A DNA stretch of 64,000 bases from Panopea generosa (GCA_029582155.1 CM055900.1:48325736-48389735); one strand, 5' to 3'; positions 37,439 to 43,265 are shown, numbered from the stretch's first letter. Numbers and translations: made by a program. Notes: a model not told the origin generated them from the letters alone.

Positions 37439-40341
37439 TCCCTTGCTGATATTTTGATGATAATGTTATGCTTTTTATCCATTTGATAATTATTTTATTT
37501 ATTTTTTATTAAAAAGTGTATTTGATTTACATGTATATATCGTCATATACATGTATATGTATACAAATAGATGAAATATAACTAGTGTTAATCGTAAGAA
37601 ATAATAATAATAAACACAATATGCAAAATAAAATAAAATGAAATAAAATAAAATAAAATAAAATAAAATAAAATAATAAAATAAAATAAAACAAAACAAA
37701 ATAAAATAAAATTAAAATAAAATAAAATAAAATAAAATAAAAAAAAACAGTTCCTGATCACCGCATGTCCCATGTATCTGAGAAGTGTTCTTATTCGAAG
37801 CAGTTTATTTTTTCAATATATCGGACAACCTAAAGGTACGCCAGCCATGTTGCTATCTGCATGAAAGTTACGCCAGTCATGTTACTATCTGTATGAAAGG
37901 GCAACAACCATGTTACTATCTGTATGGAAGGTACACAAGCCATGTTTCTTTCTGTATAAAAGGTACGCCAGCCATGTTACTATCTGTATGAAAGGTATGT
38001 TATCCATATTACTATCTGTGTGAACGGTACCCCAGCCATGTTACTATCTGTATAAAAGGTACGCCAGCCATGTTACTATCTGTATGAAAGGTATGCGCCA
38101 TATTACTATCTGTATGAAAGGTACGCAAGCCATGTTTCCATCTGTATTAAAGGTATGCCAGCCTTGTAACTATCTGTATGAAAGGAACGCAAGCAATGTT
38201 ACTATCTGTATGAAAGTACAACAGCCATGTTATTATCTGTATAAAAGGTACGCCAGCTATGTTACTATCTGTATGAAAGGTACACCACTCATTCTACTAT
38301 CTGTATGTACCTATATGTATGGAAAGTACGCCAGCCATGTTACTATCTGTATGAAATGTACGAAACTATGTTACTATATGTATGAAAGGTACGCCTGCCA
38401 TGTTACTATCTGTATGAAAGGTACGCAAGCCATGTTACAATCTGTGTGAAAGGTACGCCAGCCATGTTACTTTATGTACGAGGTATGTCCCAAAAGTAAT
38501 AAGACGCATTTAGAAATATGCCTTTTAGTGTCGCAATCCAAACAAAACTTAGCAAGTATAATTCTCCATATTTAAACTATAAGCATGCACAATTTCAATA
38601 TCGTACAACACCATCTAACATTAATTTTGACAGGTCAAAGTGTATATGCAACAATGTACGGGGGAGTTTGACGTTACTTGTACGTCGTCAAGTTGACATT
38701 CAAATGAAAATCTTTCTTTTTTCGAAGTATTAACCGCTGTGCAAAACACAATTGTTGTGATACTGCACCCACTTCTGGTACATGTCGTGATACTATGATG
38801 ACTCATAGATCCTAACCAGAGGATGTACATTCAGGCACATGGCCCTGAGGTACTGAATGCGCTTTTCACGAAGATCTGGCTTAAATCCAAGGAAAACCAC
38901 ACAAGATTTTTGTCGTCAAGATCGCTGACGGTCAGTTAATTTCGTCTCACCATTGGAAACCCTTTTTTACCACCAATATATACGACTCCAGTATATGCCT
39001 TCTGTTAAAGAGTTTTGTGAAATAAACTTCACAGTATCCTGTGGGGTCAAATTACACCCTATATAAAATTTTACCACATTCCAAAGTCCCGCTCTAGACG
39101 TGACGCCGTCCATTTTTGTTAATATACAAATTTCCACTTGTTATTTCAAAAGTGCCCACAATATTCAAATTAATTATCGATAACGTCGAATTTTTAAACG
39201 ACATTCGCACATGATCTGAAATTACGTCCAATGTTATTTTGGTAACATTTGGCACAATATTGAGGAACTTGTCAGCTTTCCAAGGCAATGTTGTTTTTTT
39301 AAATGGCGTCTAATTTCAAAGTCCCCCGTACTTCTAAACTTCCGTTACTATGGTGACTTTTGCATGAACTTAATAATGACTGAAAGTTGATTTGATGTTT
39401 AATGACAATAGATGATGTGTCGATCTATCCATTGATATCATTGGTTTGCATGTAACGCCTTAAATACAAACATGACAGGGTCGTCCTATTACTTTTGGGA
39501 CATACCTCGTATGTAAGGTACGCCAGACATGTTACTGTCTGTATAAAAGGACGCCAACCGTGTTACTATTTGAATGAAAGGTACGCAAGCCATGTTACTA
39601 TTTGTATGAAAGGTACGCCAGCTTTTAATTAAACATATAATTTCTTTATGTCAATATTATGAAACACGGTATAACAAGACCAAACTAACGGAATGACAAT
39701 TAGTGTATTGAATAAATCTACAATAATAATAATCTACTAACACAACTATTTTGGTAAATCTAATTAAAAAACTTGAGAAAGAAATTATATTATAAAAAAA
39801 AACAATACATAAATATTGGCTCATCGTTTGTAAATGACATTTAACGTATACGTACACTAGTTAATAAAACAAAACTATTTTACAATATTTTAGAATTTAT
39901 AGTATACTATATAGTAGTGTTACATATATAATAAATGTAACTAACATCTCATTTATGCCATTTTATAGATTCGCATCTCTGATAATACACTAAAATAGAA
40001 ACAGAAACATAATATTGCAAGACAAAGTTGATAGAGAAACTGTCAACTTTGTCTTACATTAGAATATCATACTTTGATGTTTCAACTTGATAAGAACATT
40101 TAATTTCTATTCAGAAAACAACATTGGAGCAGTTTTGTTCAATGTACACGGAACTAACAATATATGTATATAACAATACATAGTGTCATGCTTACGTCAT
40201 ATGCAAATCCGTTGAATTCTGACGTTGAGAGGCCGCCACGCTCGCCAATCTCCGCGGGTGAATACGGGATTGAAATGAGATTTTTGAATCCTTGTCTTTC
40301 CGTAGGAACAGCCGTAATTCCGATGGCCTTGTCAGTGTTGT
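877..40341 (-). CDS. LRP-like YWTD propeller/EGF gene, 19 exons, partial at both ends
   Basis: A multi-exon gene read right to left. Nineteen exons (listed separately, numbered in gene order) total about 2.7 kb and about 900 codons, and each donor phase matches the next acceptor phase. The product has YWTD-type (LDLR class B) blades, for example LYWTD and IYWSE in exons 3-4, MFWSE in exon 18 and LYYTA in exon 19, with two six-cysteine EGF modules in exons 7 and 14 that separate propellers. This order is that of LDL-receptor-related proteins, which are cell-surface endocytic or signalling receptors; here only extracellular sequence is seen. No LDLa repeats, signal peptide, transmembrane helix or cytoplasmic tail is in the window, so LRP subfamily and topology are undetermined. 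A secreted propeller/EGF protein is an alternative. Several blades have lost the canonical YWTD. Family call is strong; orthology is not assigned. Confidence 0.9.
1215..1835 (-). mobile_element. SINE-like repeat (family S1) split by a second SINE
   Basis: Segments 1215-1455 and 1740-1835 are two parts of one dispersed repeat: the hallmark phrases ACCCAGTCACATTATACTGA and TCTTTGGTATGACCCGGCCA are shared with copies at 24960 and 49745. The right end (GATCGAATCTACGACC ... GCTCTACCCCTAGACC) is the reverse complement of a tRNA-like promoter, so the element points to the minus strand. It is in LRP-like intron 18. Confidence 0.75.
1448..1743 (+). mobile_element. tRNA-derived SINE (family S2) nested in S1
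   Basis: Starts GGGCCCGATAAACTCAGTCG and has a B-box-like GAGTTTGAATACC near 1515, as in tRNA-derived SINEs. The body, with GTACTGGTTAACCTTTCAGG and GGTTAACTGATCGTCTG, recurs at 29650-29945. The words AAGTCTTTGG before it and ATGTCTTTGG after it fit an 8-bp target-site duplication GTCTTTGG. Confidence 0.8.
1836..3223. other. LRP-like intron 18, remainder
   Basis: No further exon or repeat recognised. It includes a short G-rich run near 2265 (GGGTGGGGGTGGGGCAGGG). Confidence 0.5.
3224..3351 (-). CDS. LRP-like exon 18
   Basis: 128 nt. Acceptor ATTTTATAG, donor ACG/GTATTT. Reads YMFWSEGGDEPAILRANM, then DGTDIKRII and WPNGVALDLDG. These are the canonical strands of an LDLR class B blade. Confidence 0.93.
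3765..4515. repeat. Minisatellite, 27-bp unit, in LRP-like intron 17
   Basis: About 26 imperfect copies of a unit built around TACAATGTTCATACATGCAT followed by ATAAATA. Alternating purine-pyrimidine ATGCATAT stretches recur. The array ends about 190 bp before exon 17 (gene-downstream side). Confidence 0.88.
4706..4898 (-). CDS. LRP-like exon 17
   Basis: 193 nt. Acceptor TTTCTAATATTTCAG, donor GG/GTAGGT. Reads FAFDPSTGNVYYSAVS (VYYSA for YWTD), then LPSHIALHPEKG, leading straight into YMFWS of exon 18. Confidence 0.9.
4899..5359. other. LRP-like intron 16
   Basis: No repeat unit or exon recognised. A weak tRNA-like SINE trace may lie at 5075-5145. Confidence 0.5.
5360..5499 (-). CDS. LRP-like exon 16
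   Basis: 140 nt. Acceptor CGTATTACAG, donor GGAC/GTACGT. Reads GVLYNYKTGVVIWASDT (VIWAS in the YWTD position) followed by IWSVKLDGNNATLM, the D-G-x-x strand. Confidence 0.88.
5500..6028. other. LRP-like intron 15
   Basis: Nothing recognised beyond the splice sites of the flanking exons. Confidence 0.55.
6029..6125 (-). CDS. LRP-like exon 15, start of propeller 3
   Basis: 97 nt. Acceptor TTTACCCACAG, donor AAG/GTAAAG. Reads EPVVDDFILVSDIAYKKI, the usual first strand of a propeller after an EGF (F-L-L-x-x-D). Phases agree with exons 14 and 16. Confidence 0.87.
6126..7023. other. LRP-like intron 14
   Basis: Nothing recognised beyond the splice sites of the flanking exons. Confidence 0.55.
7024..7149 (-). 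CDS. LRP-like exon 14, EGF-like module after propeller 2
   Basis: 126 nt. Acceptor AAAAACACAG, donor TCAG/GTAAAT. Reads NPCGETKKQGGCEQICIP and ends DTDGKKCKS. The six cysteines are spaced x8, x3, x8, x1, x12, and N-P-C, G-G-C and D-x-D-G-x-x-C are all present, as in textbook LRP EGF modules. Confidence 0.94.
7150..8099. other. LRP-like intron 13
   Basis: Nothing recognised beyond the splice sites of the flanking exons. Confidence 0.55.
8100..8268 (-). CDS. LRP-like exon 13, end of propeller 2
   Basis: 169 nt, 56 codons plus 1 nt. Acceptor TTTATTTTGTAG, donor CCAA/GTATGT. Starts DYILFAKSSRSDVIFES and ends KEAMQPEYP, again the Q-P tail that precedes an EGF. It is the first exon after the 46-bp minisatellite intron, whose array ends about 190 bp upstream of it. 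Confidence 0.88.
10555..11325. repeat. Homogenised sub-block of the 46-bp array
   Basis: About 16 successive units are nearly identical, all of the TCTAGGTGGTAGGTGTTGG type, unlike the mixed units on each side. This suggests a recent local amplification. Confidence 0.85.
13478..18012. repeat. Tandem duplication, 2260-bp period, in the 46-bp array
   Basis: Bases 13478-15752 recur at 15738-18012 with a constant offset of 2260. I found only four differences (13758 G/T, 14721 C/T, 15156 G/T, 15555 T/C), so the copies are about 99.8 percent identical. The period is about 49 units. All unit-level oddities, such as a GTATTGATGGCCGTGTTGTA variant, are shared. Confidence 0.93.
18056..18708. other. 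LRP-like intron 12, non-repeat part next to exon 12
   Basis: Outside the array. A degenerate GACGGACGGATG-type short repeat lies near 18595-18640. No exon seen. Confidence 0.5.
18709..18826 (-). CDS. LRP-like exon 12
   Basis: 118 nt: 1 nt plus 39 codons. Acceptor GTTTTCCAG, donor AAG/GTGATA. Starts LYVLDTSITKTYLKEI (LYVLD in the YWTD position) and ends SSVLDFVLYK. Its donor opens the 10.4-kb minisatellite intron. Confidence 0.86.
18827..19324. other. LRP-like intron 11
   Basis: AT-rich; nothing recognised beyond the flanking splice sites. Confidence 0.55.
19325..19462 (-). CDS. LRP-like exon 11
   Basis: 138 nt. Acceptor TTTTTACTTCGCAG, donor AAAC/GTGAGT. With the preceding split codon it reads DKLMWIVGQNKIAYT; LMWIV replaces the YWTD. 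It ends MYHDIKYE, which continues to LYVLD in exon 12. Confidence 0.87.
19463..19992. other. LRP-like intron 10
   Basis: AT-rich; nothing recognised beyond the flanking splice sites. Confidence 0.55.
19993..20158 (-). CDS. LRP-like exon 10
   Basis: 166 nt. Acceptor CCCTCTAG, donor GAAGA/GTGTGT. Reads DITFDWKNNNIYYAIGG (IYYAI in the YWTD place) and RPRDLVAVPHE, the P-R-x-x-A-V lead-in to the next blade. The GTGTGT donor is chosen because it alone gives the phase needed by exon 11. Confidence 0.88.
20194..20236. repeat. (AAT)n microsatellite
   Basis: About 14 AAT units in LRP-like intron 9; the rest of that intron (to 21330) shows nothing recognisable. Confidence 0.95.
21331..21404 (-). CDS. 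LRP-like exon 9 (short)
   Basis: 74 nt: 1 nt, 24 codons, 1 nt. The acceptor is TTTTTCCTTAG and the donor ATG/GTAGGT. It reads VPIDNTTADPVRRTLLAQ. A nearer AG (CCTATAG, 11 nt downstream) would shift the frame and meet a stop, so the upstream acceptor is the one that keeps exon 8 and exon 10 in phase. Confidence 0.82.
21790..22767 (+). mobile_element. Decayed mariner-family transposon, 978 bp, with both terminal repeats
   Basis: Left end TACGAGGGTCATTCAATATA and right end TATATTGAATGACCCTCGTA are exact inverse complements over 20 bp, flanked by TA, the mariner/Tc1 target. The inside encodes a mariner-like transposase in pieces on the plus strand: RRLTCEEITQEFDISMGHV near 21930, RKVSARWVSNRLTS near 22000, KRQSAGWQNLNSPRP at 22161, the catalytic-type LYDNATPHTSH near 22400 and YSPDISPCDYYLFPRL near 22480. 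These lie in different frames and there are in-frame stops, so it is inactive. It sits in LRP-like intron 8. The element is shorter than a full mariner (about 1.3 kb), and the first catalytic region is disrupted. Confidence 0.92.
22161..22772 (+). pseudogene. Mariner transposase remnant
   Basis: The longest surviving frame of the element. Its C-terminal half, from PPYSPDISPCDYYLF through DNMRGIRFADLEEIEIAV, matches the DD34D transposase end, with D in CDYYLF as the likely third catalytic acidic residue. Upstream parts (including YDNATPHT) are in another frame, so at least one frameshift splits it. Not functional. Confidence 0.85.
22950..23003. repeat. Short inverted repeat
   Basis: TATGTCCGAATATGAT is answered by CATTATATTCGGACATA about 20 bp later, giving a stem of about 16 bp with one or two mismatches. 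The rest of intron 8 (to 23610) shows no exon. Confidence 0.6.
23611..23812 (-). CDS. LRP-like exon 8, start of propeller 2
   Basis: 202 nt. Acceptor TGTTTAACAG, donor ACAG/GTAAGA, phases 2 nt in and 2 nt out. Ends DINMATREVYFSISKFIY, with VYFSI in the YWTD position. Two extra cysteines (VCKI and VCFY) about 20 residues apart are not part of the normal blade and may pair. Confidence 0.88.
23985..24075. mobile_element. Possible tRNA-derived SINE trace
   Basis: The line GCTCGAATTCGCGACCTCCG followed by GATCTTTAGACC resembles the reverse complement of a tRNA promoter, as in the other SINEs here. No body or target duplication recognised. In LRP-like intron 7. Confidence 0.35.
24513..24629 (-). 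CDS. LRP-like exon 7, EGF-like module after propeller 1
   Basis: 117 nt. Acceptor ACAACTAG, donor AAAG/GTAGGT. With the split first codon it reads DHCAALSIKCQDMCV... and ends VDGIHCK. Six cysteines are spaced x6, x3, x8, x1, x12, as in EGF modules that follow LRP propellers, although the usual N-G-G before cysteine 2 is missing. Confidence 0.92.
24795..24955. repeat. Minisatellite, 37-bp unit, about 4 copies
   Basis: ATCAATATATCACATAAAAG followed by CTATATAGTTTACATGT recurs every 37 bp in LRP-like intron 6. Confidence 0.85.
24960..25205 (-). mobile_element. SINE-like repeat, family S1
   Basis: Carries CAACAATTTTCGCGACGGTG, ACCCAGTCACATTATACTGG and TTTGGTATGACCAGGTCGAG, then a tRNA-like end (GATCCGCGACC ... 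GCTTTACCCTTAGACC). Same family as 1215-1835, 49745-50012 and 63650-63745. Confidence 0.75.
25679..25745. repeat. (TA)n microsatellite
   Basis: About 27 TA units, ending about 25 bp from the donor of exon 6. Confidence 0.95.
25770..25923 (-). CDS. LRP-like exon 6, last blade of propeller 1
   Basis: 154 nt. Acceptor TTTTGTCACAG, donor AAAG/GTAAAA. Starts NAILAIDYQSGDLNLFD and ends GVCVYSNSTQPPAPK; the Q-P-x-P tail just before an EGF is what LRP propellers show when they close. If the donor were skipped, the frame meets a TAA at 25755, so intron retention would end the protein here. Confidence 0.9.
26028..26271. mobile_element. TTAA-type MITE (piggyBac-like) with strong internal hairpin
   Basis: Ends CCCTTTACT (26034) and AGTAAAGGG (26265) are inverted repeats that extend imperfectly inward (ATAGATACGCG against CGTATATAT). 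The right flank is TTAA and the left TGAA, fitting a TTAA target with one change. Inside, 26087-26150 forms a 30-bp stem (28 of 30 pairs) with a GACG loop: arms begin GAAAACAGTGCAGGAAG and end CTTCCTGCACTGTTTTC. No coding capacity. In LRP-like intron 5. Confidence 0.7.
26272..27138. other. LRP-like intron 5, remainder
   Basis: AT-rich; no exon or repeat recognised. Confidence 0.5.
27139..27232 (-). CDS. LRP-like exon 5
   Basis: 94 nt: 1 nt plus 31 codons. Acceptor TTTTACAG, donor GAT/GTACGT. Reads SFIGSADYDGLHRR (the D-G-x-x-R strand that follows a YWTD motif) and ends YVDIALFD. Phases agree with exons 4 and 6. Confidence 0.88.
27233..27874. other. LRP-like intron 4
   Basis: Nothing recognised beyond the flanking splice sites. 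Confidence 0.5.
27875..28027 (-). CDS. LRP-like exon 4, two YWTD-type strands
   Basis: 153 nt. Acceptor ACTTCATAG, donor CC/GTAAGC. Reads YLFWTVNGARHAIERSSL near the start and RWPYAVTVDIGEKRIYWSE at the end, so it spans the start of one blade and of the next. A MITE terminal repeat begins at 28048, about 20 bp upstream of the exon. Confidence 0.92.
28048..28242. mobile_element. MITE family M1, copy 1
   Basis: Starts TACAGTAGATCTTCGTTGGC and ends CGAAGTTCTATTGTA, an imperfect inverted pair. Internal phrases GAATTCCTATTTCGATG and TGGTATGATGTTGAAC are shared with copies at 41572 and 62182. It lies about 20 bp upstream of exon 4 of the minus-strand gene. Confidence 0.85.
28452..28605. mobile_element. 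MITE family M2, copy 1
   Basis: Starts GTCTCGCTACACAGTTG and ends CAACTGTGTAGTGAGAC, near-perfect 17-bp inverted repeats around about 120 bp of non-coding sequence. The phrase AATCCTAGACCTAAGTTTAT relates it to 55998-56441 and 63123. In LRP-like intron 3. Confidence 0.85.
28606..29649. other. LRP-like intron 3, middle part
   Basis: No exon or repeat unit recognised. Confidence 0.5.
29650..29945 (+). mobile_element. tRNA-derived SINE, family S2, copy 2
   Basis: Shares with 1448-1743 the order GAGTTCGTGAGTTTAAATCC (B-box-like), GTATCGGTTAACCTTCCAGG, GTAACTGATCGTCTGTCGGC, and a tail ending TGACGCTACATATT. More diverged at the 5' end. In LRP-like intron 3. Confidence 0.75.
30208..30342. repeat. 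Tandem duplication, about 70-bp unit, 2 copies
   Basis: The stretch TTTTACTTTGATATTAACTT followed by AAGCATTATACATAGAGCA is repeated once with few changes. Confidence 0.8.
30459..30622 (-). CDS. LRP-like exon 3, canonical YWTD blade
   Basis: 164 nt. Acceptor TTCATCCAG, donor GG/GTATAA, phase 0 to 2. It reads LAVDWNSNNLYWTDS, then PRGIAVDPLNG, the classic LDLR class B pattern in which the last residues lead into the next blade (YLFWT in exon 4). This is the clearest family signature in the window. Confidence 0.93.
30720..31260 (-). repeat. 126-bp tandem repeat, about 4 copies, open on the gene strand
   Basis: CTTCAGTCCAGGGTGAGTCT recurs every 126 bp (30771, 30897, 31023, 31149). As 126 is 42 codons, a minus-strand frame stays open across the array with a 42-residue repeat (DSPWTEAQHLDYSSKIGQHI then VVLCEW). 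It lies in LRP-like intron 2, only about 100 bp from exon 3, but not in its frame. I see no splice sites that would use it. Confidence 0.85.
33338..33422. repeat. Tandem duplication, about 42-bp unit
   Basis: CCACCTTTCTATCTATTACA followed by CAAAGACGGTATCTATTATT occurs twice in succession in LRP-like intron 2. Confidence 0.85.
34382..34670 (-). other. Unassigned first-exon-like or transposon fragment
   Basis: On the minus strand a CpG-containing stretch with GGCGCGAAAAGGGAAACAAT (near 34635) is followed by an ATG in fair context (GACGCAAAATGG, about 34541) and an open frame beginning MVVYTFENVKTRKSKRSHST, running about 45 codons. I do not recognise it; it could be the start of a transposon gene or chance. 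It is within LRP-like intron 2. Confidence 0.2.
36465..36655 (-). mobile_element. tRNA-derived SINE, family S3, copy 1
   Basis: Shares TCCGCAAGTAACTGGCAAAC and a TTCTTACATTT..TTGGAGCGAGC block with 50660-50760, followed by a tRNA-like end (ACTCGAACCAACGACC ... GAGCCCACTCGGCTCCG). The end is complementary to a tRNA promoter, so it points to the minus strand. Confidence 0.65.
36736..36909 (-). CDS. LRP-like exon 2, propeller 1 blade
   Basis: 174 nt, exactly 58 codons, phase 0 at both ends. The acceptor is TTTCTTTACAG; the donor is AAG/GTCAGT. Reads LLIACDIDYKRKYFYMYD, where FYMYD sits in the YWTD position after a typical D-D-Y-K lead-in, and ends IGQDFIK, continuing into LAVDW of exon 3. Confidence 0.85.
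36910..37389. other. LRP-like intron 1, 5' of the microsatellites
   Basis: AT-rich with a short TATATA run at 37038-37065; no exon seen. Confidence 0.5.
37390..37434. repeat. (ACT)n microsatellite
   Basis: About 15 ACT units. Confidence 0.95.
37622..37746. repeat. (ATAAA)n microsatellite
   Basis: About 24 imperfect AAAAT/AAACA pentamers. Confidence 0.92.
37825..39625. repeat. 32-bp minisatellite interrupted by a transposon
   Basis: Units of 32 bp built on GCCAGCCATGTTACTATCTG then TATGAAAGGTAC run from about 37825 to 38476 (about 20 copies) and resume at 39512-39625 (about 3 copies). The gap is a mariner-like element. In LRP-like intron 1. Confidence 0.92.
38477..39511 (-). mobile_element. 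Mariner-like element, 1035 bp, inserted in the 32-bp array
   Basis: Left end TACGAGGTATGTCCCAAAAG and right end CTTTTGGGACATACCTCGTA are exact inverse complements; identity extends to TAATA, then weakens. TA flanks both ends. A minus-strand frame near 39107-38930 reads LTPQDTVKFISQNSLTEG and, after a stop, NGETKLTDRQRS, resembling the DNA-binding N-terminus of mariner transposases. The rest is too decayed to follow. Taking out the element with one TA leaves a 26-bp stretch matching the repeat unit at 23 positions. Confidence 0.85.
40017..40057. repeat. Hairpin, 13-17 bp stem
   Basis: AAGACAAAGTTGA at 40019 is answered exactly by TCAACTTTGTCTT at 40042, with a 10-nt loop. It lies in LRP-like intron 1, about 140 bp past the exon 1 donor. 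Confidence 0.7.
40196..40341 (-). CDS. LRP-like exon 1 (first recognised), start of propeller 1
   Basis: 146 nt. The acceptor is TTTTACAG and the donor GAC/GTAAGC. It starts with 2 nt of a split codon and ends in phase 0, which matches exon 2. It reads TDKAIGITAVPTERQGFK at the start and ends NGFAYD. There is no YWTD, but the sequence flows into the next blade. The exon before it, which must end with 1 nt of a codon, was not found. Confidence 0.75.
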
Positions 40342-41571
40342 CTGTAAAATTTTATGATATTACAAATTTGCATCTAACATCAGTGGTGAGTGTCTCACTG
40401 TTGTCAACTACATGCTTTTAATATTGTATTTTAAATACGGACTGGACAAAACGATGGACATATGTAATACGCACTTATCAAAATGGAGACACTTGTACAA
40501 TGCCAATAGATGCTCAGTTTTTGTTTTTAATGAAACCAAAACGCAATATAATAATACAAAACGAAAATGTAAATTAGGAAGTAATATGTGGAAAAGTTAA
40601 CATAATATACACATCTAGGTGTGAGCTCTAAACGTAGTATTAGGTATATTTGTAGGGTTACACAATTCTGGTATTTACGAAAATGATCTCCAGCCTAAAA
40701 CCTCAATGCAAATATATTATTATGTTGTTATTTCTAAGGCATTATATGGATGTAAATTGTAATACCGAATATCAAACCATGATATGTTAACATTCGAAAA
40801 AGACCATCGTTTTTGTGTAAAAGTTATACAATCTGTACCAGTGTATATCCAGATCCGATGTGTGCTTAAATTTAATTCGGTCACAGACTTTAGAAAGTGT
40901 GATTGATACAAGAAAAGTGTAATTTCTTGGTCAGTCTGTCGGTCAAACTGTGACCACATAGTAAAGATATTTTTATCCATCAAATCAACTTGGTTTCATA
41001 CCTAATATCATGTGTATTTTAGAAAAAAATATTCTCTGCCTTCAATTTTGACTGACTTTGTTGTTTTGGGCATTCATCCATCTAAACTTAAATGGTAATA
41101 ACTTATAAACATCGATATCAACATAGCTGAAGAAAGTAATTTATCAATTAAAATATACTTAGCTAGTACCATTACAGATTTTGTTTCAGTTAAACCAATC
41201 TATCAAAACCTAGATGTACCCGTGAATGTCAAAGTACTCTAAATCCTATATGTCACCACGTTCACAAAGACTTGTCAAAAGTGTAACAGAGGTGTGCCTT
41301 GTATAACTTATATATAAATATAGCGAATCTGAACCTGTCAGAGAAAAACTTTTGAAATCAATTTATACAATAATCGGTCGTGTACCATTTAACGCATCTG
41401 AAGGTCTCGATCCTGAGATGCAGATACACTGTAATTGCACTGATTAATGGCTTAAGGCCAATTTCACAAAGATACAAAAAAAAATGTCTTGTAAAGGTTA
41501 TGTGCGCACTTCATCTAATTTAATCTTAAAACAGAGTTAATAAGAAGTGCTGTGTAGCAAATGTTTACAAA
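40342..41571. other. Upstream of LRP-like exon 1; no feature recognised
   Basis: Either intron or upstream flank. A minus-strand open frame at 40720-40983 has four tryptophans but no fitting splice sites, so it is not called. Confidence 0.45.
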
Positions 41572-41780
41572 TACAGTAGAACTTCATTGGCTCGAACACG
41601 GATGGCTCGAGCGCCATATATAGTTCGAACCACGTATCTGGTCCCGAACGAATTCCTATTTCGATGAATATTCATGTACAGGTATGGTATGATGTGGAAC
41701 AATACCTGACTCAAAACAACCCTTTACTCGAACTATTTTGTCCAGTCCCGTCGGTTTCGAGCCATTGAAGTTATACTGTA
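41572..41780. mobile_element. MITE family M1, copy 2
   Basis: Starts TACAGTAGAACTTCATTGGC and ends TTGAAGTTATACTGTA, inverted. Shares GAATTCCTATTTCGATGAAT, GGTATGATGTGGAACAATAC and CAACCCTTTA with the copies at 28048 and 62182. Confidence 0.87.
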
Positions 41781-41939
41781 TATAAATACATTTTATCATT
41801 ACTGGCATATTGTGTGTGGAACTTATTTTTTTTCTTATATGTTGTTTTACGTTTCGACAAGATTGGTTGATTGGGTATCATGTCATTATATGTATAAAAT
41901 TACAAACATATAATATGTTAAATGAAGTATATTATGATT

Positions 41940-42755
41940 TTTAGCTTAACATTCATTTTGCTCATAACAAATACTGCATTACATTGTGTAAAACTGACAT
42001 TCATTTTGCTCATAACAAATAATGCATTACATTGTGTAAAACTGACATTCATTTTGCTCATAACAGATACTGCATTTCATTGTGTAAAACTGACATTGAT
42101 TTTGCTCATAACAAATATTGCATTACATTACGTAAAACTGACATTCATTTTGCTCATAACAAAAACTGCATTACGTAAAACTGACATTCATTTTGCTCAT
42201 AACAAATACTGCATTACATTGTGTAAAACTGACATTCATTTTGCTCATAACAAATAATGCATTACATTGTGTAAAGAACAAATAATGCATTACATTGTAT
42301 TAAACTAATATTCATTTAGCTCATAACAAATGCTGCATTACATTGTGTAAAGAACAAATAATGCACTACATTGTATAAAACTGACATTCATTGTGCTTAT
42401 AACAAATACTGCATTACATTGTGTAAAGAACAAATAATGCACTACATTGTGTAAAACTGACATTCATTTTGCTCATAACAAATACTGCATTATATTGTGT
42501 AAAGAACAAATAATGCACTACATTGTGTAAAACTGACATTCATTTTGCTTATAACAAATACTGCATTACATTGTATAAAGAACAAAAAATGCACTACATT
42601 GTGTAAAACTGACATTCATTTTGCTTATAAAAAATACTGCATTGCATTGTGTAAAGAACAAATAATGCACTGCATTGTGTAAAACTGACATTCATTTTAC
42701 TTATAACAAATACTGCATTACATTACGTGAAACTGACATTGATTTTGCTTGTTTT
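41940..42755. repeat. 48-bp minisatellite changing to a 76-bp higher-order unit
   Basis: ACTGACATTCATTTTGCTCA recurs every 48 bp at the left (41993, 42041). From about 42260 a 28-bp piece (GAACAAATAATGCACTACAT plus TGTGTAAA) is added, and the spacing becomes 76 bp (42381, 42457, 42533). Confidence 0.9.
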
Positions 42756-42914
42756 TTTTATGTATTATTATTTCTCTCACTATTTATATTGTACTTTGTT
42801 GTTGTAGTATATGTATGTGCTAACCATATAGGAGGATATGACGAATCAAATCAATGTTTATTTCAATACTTGATAAATTATTTATCCATTTATTCCTTCA
42901 TTATCTATATTTGA

Positions 42915-43000
42915 TTATTTAATTTATTTAATAATTAATTAATTAATTAATTAATCATTAATTCGTTCATTCATACATTCATTTATTCATGCATTCTGGT
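42915..43000. repeat. (AATT)n and (ATTC)n microsatellites
   Basis: About seven TTAA/AATT tetramers followed by imperfect ATTC units. Confidence 0.8.
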
Positions 43001-43263
43001 TATAATTATTTACAAGTCGCATTATTTGATAGATCAAGAAGACATTTGGTAAATCAATCAAACGTGGTCAGAATTAGAAGTACAATGTAATTTAACTTTG
43101 AGTGAAAACTACCAAACCCACCCTTTTGCCCCAGGAATAATGTTTCCAATAGGTTTAACTAGTCAAGGGACGATGGGACGCAATATTTAGCCATCTTATG
43201 TAAACGTAGTTATTTCCCTTGTATAAACTTATAATTGGCGAAGAAGGAGCAATGGGGTGTATC

Positions 43264-43265
<2 letters not shown>

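Noticed and set aside
37785..38449. Plus-strand frames with a 32-residue repeat (MKGT..AMLLSV)
   Set aside because: Arise because three 32-bp minisatellite units make 96 nt; no other coding sign.
39094..39288. Minus-strand frame of 64 codons
   Set aside because: Lies inside the mariner-like element at 38477-39511 and does not match the transposase frame.
40720..40983. 87-codon minus-strand frame with four tryptophans, upstream of exon 1
   Set aside because: Ends in a stop, lacks an acceptor or donor that could link it to exon 1, and no motif is recognised.
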